From assembly GCA_964567785.1 (NCBI GenBank), contig CAZMOK010000011.1:3302-67301 (forward strand): DNA of 64,000 nucleotides. The letters run 5' to 3'. Both the position numbers and the translations under genes were made by a program. The DNA is from CAZMOK01 sp964567785 (GTDB lineage: Bacteria; Bacteroidota; Bacteroidia; Bacteroidales; JAGOPY01). A model generated the notes under the pieces. That model was not told where the DNA came from. It saw nothing but the letters and a program-made list of their open reading frames with translations, and did not search any database. The first letter of the stretch is position 1, and each line of letters begins with the position of its first letter. Below are positions 42,949 to 50,947 of this stretch, piece after piece.

Positions 42949-44103
42949 TTAACGATTTTTTAAGAGGGTTCTTGCCTCTTTCACCGAAATTCTCTCATTG
43001 TCCTTAAAAGCAACCACAAATGCATCTTTGAATGCCCTCTGTTTACGCAATTCGTTCTGGTATTCTATGGCATCTTCGGAATTATCAAATTTACCTGCGG
43101 TATATTTGAAAATACCGTTGTGGTAATATTCCATTACGTAATCAAGATTCTTGAATTTACGGTGTGAGAGGGGCTTTGGATTGTTATAAGTTGCAATCTG
43201 TACCCTGAACAATATTTCGGGTTTGGGAGTTTTAATCTCTTGCTGCGGAGGGGCTGTTACCGCTTTGGCCTTATTGTCTTCCCGTTCCATTTCCTGCTTG
43301 TAATCCCTGAATGCCCTGAATATCGCCGATGCGATATAAACCTTTCCTTTTTCAGAATTCAGGAAGGCCTCATCACGTGAGTTAGAAAGGAACCCCGACT
43401 CTACCAGGACACCCGGCATGGCTGTTTTATATAAAACGAGGAATCCAGCCTGCTTCACTCCCCTGTCTTTGAGCTTTACCCTATCCCTGAACTGATCCTG
43501 GAGCAGCTTGGCAAAAACAGTGCTCTGATCGAGGAAGGCGTCCTGGAACATTGTTAAAGTAATATAATCTTCATCTTCAGTCGGATCGAAACCTTCATAC
43601 ATATCATCGTAGTTTTCTTCCTTCAGGATGGCCGCGTTCTCAAGTTTTGCCACCTCGAGGTTATCTTCCGTTTTGTGAAGTCCCATAACATATGTTTCCG
43701 TGCCGTAAGGAGAACTGGAACGGTTTGCATTACAATGTATTGAAATGAAGAGATCGGCTCCGCTTTCATTTGCGATACTCGCCCTTTTATGCAATTCAAC
43801 AAAAGTGTCGTCTGCACGCGTGTAGATCACCTCAACATCGGGAAGGTATTCATTGATGTATTCACCCGTTCTAAGTGCTATGTCAAGCACAATATCTTTC
43901 TCTTTGGAGTAAGTGCCCACTGCGCCCGGGTCCCTTCCACCATGGCCGGCGTCGATAACCACCTTGGATAACTTTACCTGGCCGGATGCCTGGTACCACC
44001 CTGCCAGGAGGAAAAGAAAAAGGGTAAATATTATTGCTGTAGATTTCACGTTATATGAATTGATTAATTTAGTGAAAATTATAACGAAAAGCTTAGAAAA
44101 CAT
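42949..44103 (-). CDS. N-acetylmuramoyl-L-alanine amidase (AmiC type) with SPOR domain
   Basis: A 384-residue periplasmic amidase that cuts the bond between muramic acid and the stem peptide at the septum. The Amidase_3 domain (about 44-260) shows VVIDAGHGGRDPGAVG and ADLFISIHCNANRS (zinc ligands) and GVLVESGFLSNSRDE (catalytic Glu). The C-terminal SPOR domain (about 300-375, RVQIATYNNPKPL...DYVMEYYHNGIFKYTAGKF) binds denuded septal glycan. The ATG at 44103 puts 18 residues before the hydrophobic signal; a GTG at 44049 would start a cleaner signal peptide (VKSTAIIFTLFLFLLAGW). Divergent from LptD with only 40 nt between the starts. Confidence 0.94.
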   Translation of the reverse strand: MFSKLFVIIFTKLINSYNVKSTAIIFTLFLFLLAGWYQASGQVKLSKVVIDAGHGGRDPGAVGTYSKEKDIVLDIALRTGEYINEYLPDVEVIYTRADDTFVELHKRASIANESGADLFISIHCNANRSSSPYGTETYVMGLHKTEDNLEVAKLENAAILKEENYDDMYEGFDPTEDEDYITLTMFQDAFLDQSTVFAKLLQDQFRDRVKLKDRGVKQAGFLVLYKTAMPGVLVESGFLSNSRDEAFLNSEKGKVYIASAIFRAFRDYKQEMEREDNKAKAVTAPPQQEIKTPKPEILFRVQIATYNNPKPLSHRKFKNLDYVMEYYHNGIFKYTAGKFDNSEDAIEYQNELRKQRAFKDAFVVAFKDNERISVKEARTLLKNR

Positions 44104-44143
44104 ATTATAGCAAGCTTTTTATTGCTTACAGTTCACTAACATA

Positions 44144-46840
44144 TTGTTGTATCCATTGTCACCAAAGCCTTTGACGATATGCCTGCGTAATTTCTTCGTG
44201 TTGCTTGCAGTGATTATACTGCCTGGAATTTCTTATTCTGTTGATCTGCCCGGGAGTGAACTTCCGGAAGTTATTACCGGTCATATGGGCTTTCCTCCCG
44301 ATACATTGAACGCAGACACAATTTCACAACCTGATTCCCTGATCACAGGGGCCCTTCCCGTGAGAACGTCCGATAACGCTCCGGATTCAAAGGTACAATA
44401 TAAATGTGTTGATTCAATAACCCTGGATCTTCCGGCAAGAAAAGTTTATCTGTATGGCGACGCTGAGATCGATTATGAGGAAATAAGCCTGGAAGCTGAC
44501 TTCATTGAGATCGACTTCAATAGTAACGAGCTGTTTGCCAGTGGATTGGAAGACTCTGCCGGGAATATGGCCGGGTTTCCTGTTTTTACGGAAGGAGACC
44601 AGAGCTTTAAATCTGAAACCATGCGGTATAATTTCACGACCAAGCAGGGTATGATCAACGGGGTGCTGACCGAAGACAGTTATGGGTACCTGAAGGGAAA
44701 TAAGGTAAAGAAACTTGAGAACAACAATCTGAATATCCGGGGAGGTTACTATACAACCTGTAATCATGATCCTCCCCATTTCGGCTTCCATTACCAGAAA
44801 TCGAAGGTTGTGCCGGGGAAAAGAATAGTTACCGGACCGGCCTACCTGGTGATCGAAGAGCTGCCCACCCCTGTTGCCCTTCCTTTTGGCTGGTTCCCTG
44901 TTGAAACAGGAAGGCGAAATGGCATCATACTTCCTACCTATGGAGAATCGGCTAACAGGGGTTTCTATTTTGAAAATGGAGGGTATTATTTTGCGCTGGG
45001 CGATAAGGTTGACTTTAGGATTGTGGGCGATATTTATACAAGGGGAAGCTGGGCAGTCAAACCTACAATGCGTTACAGGAAAAGGTATAAGTACGACGGC
45101 ACCCTCAACTTCAGCTATGCCATAAACCAGACCGGTGTGCCTGAGACTCCTAATTTTGAAAAAAGTAAGGATTTTTCCATTCGCTGGTCGCATAAACAGG
45201 ACAGGGCAGCACGGCCAAGAAGTAACTTTTCGGCCGATGTCAACATTAAATCGAGTACCTTCAACAGGTTCAACCCTACGAGTACAGAGGATTACCTTTC
45301 AAATACCTTTCGGTCGAGCATTGCCTATCAGACCAATTTTGCCGGGAAGTATTTTCTTACTCTAAATGCCGGGCATGAGCAGAATACGCTTACCAAGCAG
45401 ATCAATGTTACGCTGCCCGAAGTCAGCTTTTCGGTGAACCGTTTTTATCCCTTACGCAAGAAGAACCGGGTAGGTGGGCCTAAATGGTACGACAATATTT
45501 CTGTGAGTTATAAGATGAACGCAGCAAATAAACTCTCCAACCCCGATTCGGTTTTCTTCACCACTCAGACACTCGCCATGGCCCAGAACGGTATAAGGCA
45601 CAGCATTCCCGTTAGCAGTTCGGTGCAGGTGCTAAAGTACGTCACATGGACAAACTCCGTTAATATCACTGACAGGATGTATTTCAAGAAGCTGGAGAAA
45701 TCCTGGTCGAGCGACACGCTTTTTACCGGAAACGATACTCTTGTTGGTTATGAAAATACCGATACCATAAGGGGTTTTTACAATCTTTTCGATTTCAGGG
45801 TTTCTTCATCGATGAGTACAAAGCTTTATGGTATGTTGCAATTCGGTAAGAAGTTTCCCTTACAGGCTATAAGACATGTTTTTACCCCTTCCCTCAGTTT
45901 CAGCTATACACCCGATTTTGGAAATGAAAACTGGGGCTATTATGGAAGCTATGTTGATGGCGGAGGCGAGACGGTTGAATATTCCAAGTTCCAGGGCGCC
46001 CTTTACGGAACTCCGCCCGGCAGGAGATCGGGCCAGATCGGTTTCAGCTTAGGGAACAACCTTGAAATAAAAGTAAGATCAAGAAAAGATACAGTAACCG
46101 GTATGAAGAAGATCAAGCTGATAGACAGGTTTACCATTTCAGGTTCATATGACCTTGCCAGGGATTCACTGAACCTGTCATCCATAACCTTCAGTGGTAC
46201 CACCACTCTCTTCAAAAACCTGAGCATACAGTACAGGAGCAGCTGGGATCCGTATGTCCTTGACTCGACAGGTACCAGGAACCTGAACAGGTTTGAGTGG
46301 ACTGAGAACAAAAGGCTTCTCAGGCTAGACAACACCAACTGGAATATATCCATTAACTGGCGGCTTACCTCCCAGGATTTTCAAAAGGACGAAGAAAAGG
46401 AGGACCAGCCTGAACAATTCGAATCTGATGCTGGAACTGAGGCGGAGCTGGAAGAGATCAACCTGAACCCTGAAGAGTATATTGACTGGGACATCCCCTG
46501 GGACCTTAGCATAAGATATTCGTTTAATTACACTGTAAGGAATGAGTACCCGAACTTCGTAAACGTAAAGGAGAAAACTATTGTACAGACACTGGCGCTC
46601 TCGGGCAATGTAAGTATCACACCCAAATGGAAGATCGGCTTCACCACAGGTTGGGATTTTGAGAATAACGACCTTTCCTACACTTCAATCAGCATTTACC
46701 GCGACCTCCACTGCTGGGAAATGCGCTTCAACTGGATACCCACCGGTTTCAGGAAAAGCTGGAACTTCTCCATCAACGCCAAGGCCTCAATCCTTCAGGA
46801 CCTCAAGCTGACCAAGAAGAAAGACTTCAGAGACTTTTAG
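44144..46840 (+). CDS. lptD: LPS-assembly protein LptD family
   Basis: An 898-residue outer-membrane protein that inserts LPS into the outer leaflet. The N-terminal half carries OstA-like repeats (VQYKCVDSITLDLPARKVYLYGDAEIDYE, LEADFIEIDFNSNELFA) and the Bacteroidota LptD pattern NIRGGYYTTCNHDPPHFGFH...VVPGKRIVTGPAYL. A long beta-barrel with aromatic strands follows to the C-terminus. There is no ATG start: candidate starts are TTG at 44144, 44147, 44156 or 44171, all before the signal peptide NFFVLLAVIILPGIS. It is divergent from the amidase and ends at a hexamer repeat array. Confidence 0.88.
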   Translation: MLYPLSPKPLTICLRNFFVLLAVIILPGISYSVDLPGSELPEVITGHMGFPPDTLNADTISQPDSLITGALPVRTSDNAPDSKVQYKCVDSITLDLPARKVYLYGDAEIDYEEISLEADFIEIDFNSNELFASGLEDSAGNMAGFPVFTEGDQSFKSETMRYNFTTKQGMINGVLTEDSYGYLKGNKVKKLENNNLNIRGGYYTTCNHDPPHFGFHYQKSKVVPGKRIVTGPAYLVIEELPTPVALPFGWFPVETGRRNGIILPTYGESANRGFYFENGGYYFALGDKVDFRIVGDIYTRGSWAVKPTMRYRKRYKYDGTLNFSYAINQTGVPETPNFEKSKDFSIRWSHKQDRAARPRSNFSADVNIKSSTFNRFNPTSTEDYLSNTFRSSIAYQTNFAGKYFLTLNAGHEQNTLTKQINVTLPEVSFSVNRFYPLRKKNRVGGPKWYDNISVSYKMNAANKLSNPDSVFFTTQTLAMAQNGIRHSIPVSSSVQVLKYVTWTNSVNITDRMYFKKLEKSWSSDTLFTGNDTLVGYENTDTIRGFYNLFDFRVSSSMSTKLYGMLQFGKKFPLQAIRHVFTPSLSFSYTPDFGNENWGYYGSYVDGGGETVEYSKFQGALYGTPPGRRSGQIGFSLGNNLEIKVRSRKDTVTGMKKIKLIDRFTISGSYDLARDSLNLSSITFSGTTTLFKNLSIQYRSSWDPYVLDSTGTRNLNRFEWTENKRLLRLDNTNWNISINWRLTSQDFQKDEEKEDQPEQFESDAGTEAELEEINLNPEEYIDWDIPWDLSIRYSFNYTVRNEYPNFVNVKEKTIVQTLALSGNVSITPKWKIGFTTGWDFENNDLSYTSISIYRDLHCWEMRFNWIPTGFRKSWNFSINAKASILQDLKLTKKKDFRDF

Positions 46841-46841
46841 A

Positions 46842-46913
46842 AGGAGCAGGAACAGGATTAGGAATAGGAATAGGAATAGGATTAGGAGTAGGGGCAGGAA
46901 TAAGAACAGGAGC
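46842..46913 (+). repeat. degenerate hexamer array AGGANN x12
   Basis: Directly after the lptD stop codon lie 12 consecutive 6-bp units of the form AGGANN (AGGAGC, AGGAAC, AGGATT, AGGAAT three times, AGGATT, AGGAGT, AGGGGC, AGGAAT, AAGAAC, AGGAGC). The array covers the place where the ridA -33 box should be. Confidence 0.85.
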
Positions 46914-46924
46914 GGGAAATTGAT

Positions 46925-46932
46925 TAAATTTG
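46925..46932 (+). promoter_or_regulatory. predicted -7 box of ridA
   Basis: TAAATTTG matches TAnnTTTG and lies 21 nt before the ridA ATG. The -33 position falls inside the hexamer array. Confidence 0.6.
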
Positions 46933-46953
46933 CCATTTAACGAGTAAAAACCA

Positions 46954-47331
46954 ATGAAAAAGATCATCAACACATTGAAAGCGCCTTCTGCACTCGGGCC
47001 TTACAGCCAGGCAGTTGAGGCCAACGGCACCTTATACATTTCAGGACAGGTACCTGTAGACCCGGAAACCGGAAAGGTTGTTGAAGGCGGGATCAAAGAG
47101 CAGACAGACCAGGTCATGAAGAATATCGGGGCGATCCTTGAAGAAGCCGGATACACTTATGAGAATGTAGTGAAATCAACCTGCCTGCTCAGCAACATGG
47201 ACAACTTTGCCGCCATGAACGAAGTTTACGGCAAGTACTATCCTGAGAACCCCCCGGCAAGGGCGGCCTTTGGTGTGGTGAAGCTCCCGCTCGGAGTGAT
47301 GATCGAGATAGAGACGATAGCGGTTAAATGA
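46954..47331 (+). CDS. ridA: RidA family 2-iminobutanoate/2-iminopropanoate deaminase
   Basis: A 125-residue cytoplasmic trimer subunit that hydrolyses reactive enamine/imine products of PLP enzymes. Motifs: INTLKAPSALGPYSQAVEANGTLYISGQ, VVKSTCLLSNMDNFAAMNEVYGKYY, and PPARAAFGVVKLPLGVMIEIETIAV, which contains the catalytic Arg in ARAAFGV and the conserved Glu near the C-terminus. The gene stands alone with its own -7 box. Its TGA stop overlaps the first unit of a heptad repeat array. Length and motifs are those of true RidA. Confidence 0.95.
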   Translation: MKKIINTLKAPSALGPYSQAVEANGTLYISGQVPVDPETGKVVEGGIKEQTDQVMKNIGAILEEAGYTYENVVKSTCLLSNMDNFAAMNEVYGKYYPENPPARAAFGVVKLPLGVMIEIETIAVK

Positions 47332-47364
47332 TTGTCGATTGTCGATTTTCGATTGTTGATTTTT
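47330..47364 (+). repeat. heptad array GATTGTC x5 after ridA
   Basis: Five 7-bp units in register: GATTGTC, GATTGTC, GATTTTC, GATTGTT, GATTTTT. The first unit begins inside the ridA TGA stop codon. The T-rich end could help transcription stop, but no hairpin is seen. Confidence 0.85.
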
Positions 47365-47426
47365 TCTGAATAGGATAAATGATGCGGTGGTGCTATTACG
47401 CCATGCTGCCATGAAATAACTTTACT

Positions 47427-49580
47427 ATGAAAAAAACCTTAACACTAGCACTTGCAATTCTCTTTTTTATCCCGCTGGCTTCCGTAGCCGATGAAGGGAT
47501 GTGGATCCCAAGCCTTCTTAAGAAATACAATATTGAAGATATGCAGGAAAAAGGCCTGCGGCTCAGTGCCGAAGACCTTTACAGCATAAACAGCAACAGC
47601 CTTAAAGACGCCATCGTCCTCTTTGGCAGGGGATGCACCGGCGGGGTCGTATCGCCCGAAGGGCTGATGCTGACCAACCATCACTGCGGATACGGACAGA
47701 TCCAGTACCACAGCTCGCTTGAGAACGATTACCTCACCGATGGGTTCTGGGCTATGTCGAAGGAAGAAGAACTGCCCAACCCTGGACTCACTGTTTCCTT
47801 CCTGGTCTATATGGACGATGTGACCGGAAAGGCCATGGAAGGGGTTACGGATGACATGACGGAGAAAGAACGCAGCGAAAAAATACGGGAGAACAGCGAA
47901 GAGATCATAAAAGAGGTCACCGAGGATACTCATTACGATGCCGTGGTAAGGCCCCTCTTCCAGGGCAACCAGTATTTTGTCTATGTAATGGAGATCTATA
48001 AGGATGTGAGGCTGGTGGGCGCCCCGCCCTCAGCAATCGGAAAATTCGGTGGCGATACCGATAACTGGATGTGGCCCAGGCATACCGGCGACTTTTCCGT
48101 TTTCCGGATCTACGCCGATAAGGACAATAAACCTGCCGAATATTCGGAAGACAACGTGCCTTATAAACCCAAAAAGCACTTCGACATTTCGATCAAAGGG
48201 GTTGAAAAGGACGATTTCACCATGGTTTACGGCTATCCTTACACCACAACAGAATACTACCCCTCTTATATGGTCGGTATGTATGCCAATTACCGGTATC
48301 CCGAAAGGATAAAGATCAGGGAGGAAAAACTTGACATTATCGGGGCTGCCATGAATTCCGACCCGCAGGTGAGGATACAGTATGCATCGAAAGATGCCCG
48401 GATAGCGAATGCATGGAAAAAATGGATCGGCGTGATCAAGGGGTTGAAAAGGCTGAACGCCATGGAGAAAAAAGAAAAACTTGAAGCTGAATTCAACGAA
48501 TGGGCTGCAACAGATCCCGATGGTGGAAAATACAAGACCTTACTGGATGAATATGAGGATGTGGTAGATGAGATGAAACCGCTGGCTTATTGGTCAGATT
48601 ACTTCTCGGAAGCCATTTACAGTACCGACATCCTGAATTTCTCCTACCGTTTCAGGAACCTGGCCGGCCTTGAAAAAGACCAGGAAGAAGAGATTGAAAA
48701 GGAAATTGAAAAACTGGCCTCCACCACGCAGCGGTTTTTCAAGGATTATCACCGCCCCACCGACAAGAAACTCTTCGCGGCAATGATGGAGATATTCTAT
48801 GAAGGAGTGCCGGAAGAGCAGCTCCCTGAAGTGTATGAAATGATAGGAAAAAAATTCGACTACGATTTTGAGGAATATGCCGACTGGGTCTATAAGAAAT
48901 CCATGCTCACAAACCAGGAAGATCTGATGTCATTCTTAGAAAAATACAAAGCATCCAAGGCCAAAAAGATCAAAAAAGACCCGGTTTATTCGGCAATGAT
49001 GACTTTTTTGGATTATTATAGAGCGAACATTGCAGGGCAGTTGTCGCAGCTCGGGGGCCTGCAGGACAGCCTGCAGCGGATCTATATGGCCGGATTGATG
49101 GAATTCCAGCCCGAAAAGCTCTTCTATCCCGATGCCAATGCCACCCTCAGGGTCACCTATGGCAAAGTGAACGGGTACTATCCCCGCGATGCAGTTTACT
49201 ACCGCCATTACACTACCCTCGAAGGCATTATGGATAAAGACAATCCGGAGATCTACGACTATGATGTGCCCGACAGGCTGAAGGAACTCTACCGTGATAA
49301 AGAATACGGCTCCTATGCCCGTCCCGACGGTGACATGCCGGTCTGCTTTATCGCCATGAACCATACCACAGGAGGGAACTCGGGCAGTCCTGTGCTGAAC
49401 GCCAACGGACAGCTCATAGGCCTCAACTTCGACCGTAACTGGGAGGGTACCATGAGCGACTTTATGTACGATCCCGACATGTGCCGCAACATTACCCTCG
49501 ACATCCGCTATGCCCTTTTCCTCATCGATAAGTTTGCAGGCGCCGGACACCTTGTCGAGGAAATGAATATTGTTGATTAG
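47427..49580 (+). CDS. S46 family dipeptidyl peptidase (DPP7/DPP11 type, DPP11-like)
   Basis: A 717-residue exported serine peptidase that removes dipeptides from N-termini. A signal peptide is followed by DEGMWIPSLL, the catalytic His segment RGCTGGVVSPEGLMLTNHHCGYG, a large helical domain, and the nucleophile segment TTGGNSGSPVLNANGQ. The residue that sets specificity is Arg in Porphyromonas DPP11 (Asp/Glu preference) and Gly in DPP7. Here FDRNWEG places Arg670 at the matching position, so an acidic P1 preference is likely. It is free of neighbours on the same strand except MscS, 53 nt beyond a heptad array. Family certain; specificity inferred. Confidence 0.92.
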   Translation: MKKTLTLALAILFFIPLASVADEGMWIPSLLKKYNIEDMQEKGLRLSAEDLYSINSNSLKDAIVLFGRGCTGGVVSPEGLMLTNHHCGYGQIQYHSSLENDYLTDGFWAMSKEEELPNPGLTVSFLVYMDDVTGKAMEGVTDDMTEKERSEKIRENSEEIIKEVTEDTHYDAVVRPLFQGNQYFVYVMEIYKDVRLVGAPPSAIGKFGGDTDNWMWPRHTGDFSVFRIYADKDNKPAEYSEDNVPYKPKKHFDISIKGVEKDDFTMVYGYPYTTTEYYPSYMVGMYANYRYPERIKIREEKLDIIGAAMNSDPQVRIQYASKDARIANAWKKWIGVIKGLKRLNAMEKKEKLEAEFNEWAATDPDGGKYKTLLDEYEDVVDEMKPLAYWSDYFSEAIYSTDILNFSYRFRNLAGLEKDQEEEIEKEIEKLASTTQRFFKDYHRPTDKKLFAAMMEIFYEGVPEEQLPEVYEMIGKKFDYDFEEYADWVYKKSMLTNQEDLMSFLEKYKASKAKKIKKDPVYSAMMTFLDYYRANIAGQLSQLGGLQDSLQRIYMAGLMEFQPEKLFYPDANATLRVTYGKVNGYYPRDAVYYRHYTTLEGIMDKDNPEIYDYDVPDRLKELYRDKEYGSYARPDGDMPVCFIAMNHTTGGNSGSPVLNANGQLIGLNFDRNWEGTMSDFMYDPDMCRNITLDIRYALFLIDKFAGAGHLVEEMNIVD

Positions 49581-49584
49581 AGTT

Positions 49585-49619
49585 GAGTTCTGAGATCTGA
49601 GATTTGAGTTTTGAGATTT
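49585..49619 (+). repeat. heptad array GAGATTT x5 after S46 peptidase
   Basis: Five 7-bp units in register: GAGTTCT, GAGATCT, GAGATTT, GAGTTTT, GAGATTT. The array starts 4 nt after the TAG stop codon and ends 14 nt before the MscS start codon. Confidence 0.85.
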
Positions 49620-49633
49620 CCTTTAAATAGTTT

Positions 49634-50476
49634 ATGGAACGAATAAATGACTTTTTAACCTTCGAGATCTTTCATGTAGGAGACTATTCCTTCACAGTCA
49701 GTAAGGTGGTATCTGCCATAATGACTATTCTGATCGCAATAGTTGTGCTATGGGTGGTGAAGAAATTATTGTTTCGAAAGAAAGGGAAATCCAGGTTTGA
49801 AAGAAGCAATATCTATTCGTTATACCAGATCCTGAAATATGTTCTCTGGATCATAGCTTTTCTCATGATCCTTGAGATACTGGGACTGGAACTGAACGTC
49901 CTCCTTGCCGGTTCAGCAGCCTTGCTGGTGGGTATAGGCCTGGGCCTGCAATCCACGTTCAATAATTTTGTTTCCGGCATTATATTGCTTTTTGAAGGGA
50001 CCATAAAAGTGGGCGATGTGCTCGAAATTGACGGGGATGTAGTGCAACTGCGGAAAATAGGGCTGAGGACCTCCGAGGCGCTGAACCGTGACGATATCGT
50101 GATAATAATACCTAACTCCGTTATTACGAACAATAAGGTCATAAACTGGACGCATCAGTCGAGAAAGACCAGGTTCAAGATAAATGTGGGCGTTGCGTAC
50201 GGAAGTGATGTAGAGCTGGTATTGAAAGTGCTTAAGGACAGCGCCCTTGAACATCCGGATATTTCCGACAGGTCATCAATAAATGCGCGATTCCTGGATT
50301 TCGGTAACTCCTCACTGGATTTTGAACTGCTCTTTTTCAGCGACAATGTTTTCAGGATCGAAAACCTGAAATCAGAGATCAGGAGGATCATCAACCGCAA
50401 GTTCACTGAGAACAACATCACCATCCCCTTCCCGCAGGTGGACCTGCATATTAAGTCAGACTTCAGAGAAAAATAA
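49634..50476 (+). CDS. small-conductance mechanosensitive channel (MscS family)
   Basis: A 280-residue inner-membrane channel that opens on membrane tension to release solutes after osmotic down-shock. Three membrane segments are predicted (about 22-42, 70-90, 94-125). The pore-lining TM3 segment is GSAALLVGIGLGLQSTFNNF. The cytoplasmic beta domain follows with FEGTIKVGDVLEIDGDVVQLRKIGLRTSEALNRDDIVIIIPNS and the C-terminal alpha/beta domain. Length and layout match standard MscS (about 286 residues in E. coli). It is preceded by the S46 peptidase and followed after 27 nt by a GNAT gene. Confidence 0.94.
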   Translation: MERINDFLTFEIFHVGDYSFTVSKVVSAIMTILIAIVVLWVVKKLLFRKKGKSRFERSNIYSLYQILKYVLWIIAFLMILEILGLELNVLLAGSAALLVGIGLGLQSTFNNFVSGIILLFEGTIKVGDVLEIDGDVVQLRKIGLRTSEALNRDDIVIIIPNSVITNNKVINWTHQSRKTRFKINVGVAYGSDVELVLKVLKDSALEHPDISDRSSINARFLDFGNSSLDFELLFFSDNVFRIENLKSEIRRIINRKFTENNITIPFPQVDLHIKSDFREK

Positions 50477-50503
50477 TCCCGGACGATATTAAATAACTAT
50501 AAT

Positions 50504-50941
50504 ATGAGAATTGAAAAACTTTACAGTAACGACGATTTTAAAGAGATCACCAGAGAAGAATTCATCGATTTCCTTTACGATCACCTCGACCGTTTCGGGG
50601 ACCCGAAGGAAGACATCAACAAATGTTTGAATTACGCCTTTTCGGATGAAAAATCTGAGGGTGGGTTTGCTCTGGCGGCTTTTTATGAAGACAAGCTGGT
50701 TGGCGGACTGATCATGAACAAGACAGGTATGGCAAACTACATCCCCGACTGGATACTGGTTTATGTAGCCGTTGATGCCACCCACAGGGGTAAAGGCTTT
50801 GGCCGGCAGATCGTTGAAGAGGCGCTGGATATGTGCGACGACGGGGTGAAACTCCACGTTGAATATGACAATCCGGCAAAAAGACTGTACGAAAGAATAG
50901 GCTTTACAAATAAGTACGCCGAAATGCGTTATCAAAAGTAA
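50504..50941 (+). CDS. GNAT family N-acetyltransferase
   Basis: A 145-residue acetyltransferase. The acetyl-CoA motif A is VAVDATHRGKGFGRQIVEEAL, and motif B contains YDNPAKRLYERIGFTNKY. The substrate is unknown. The stop is 6 nt before the GTG start of a PLP racemase, so the two are probably translated together and may act on the same amine or amino acid. Confidence 0.9.
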   Translation: MRIEKLYSNDDFKEITREEFIDFLYDHLDRFGDPKEDINKCLNYAFSDEKSEGGFALAAFYEDKLVGGLIMNKTGMANYIPDWILVYVAVDATHRGKGFGRQIVEEALDMCDDGVKLHVEYDNPAKRLYERIGFTNKYAEMRYQK

Positions 50942-50947
50942 ATACTT

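Noticed and set aside
44414..45193. Minus-strand 259-codon open frame
   Set aside because: Antisense to lptD, no signal peptide or domain, codon usage follows the opposite strand.
46842..46913. Possible CRISPR-like array
   Set aside because: Units are 6 bp with no spacers and no cas genes are present; it is a short tandem repeat.
48936..49550. Minus-strand 204-codon open frame opposite the S46 peptidase
   Set aside because: Shadow of the catalytic part of the peptidase gene.
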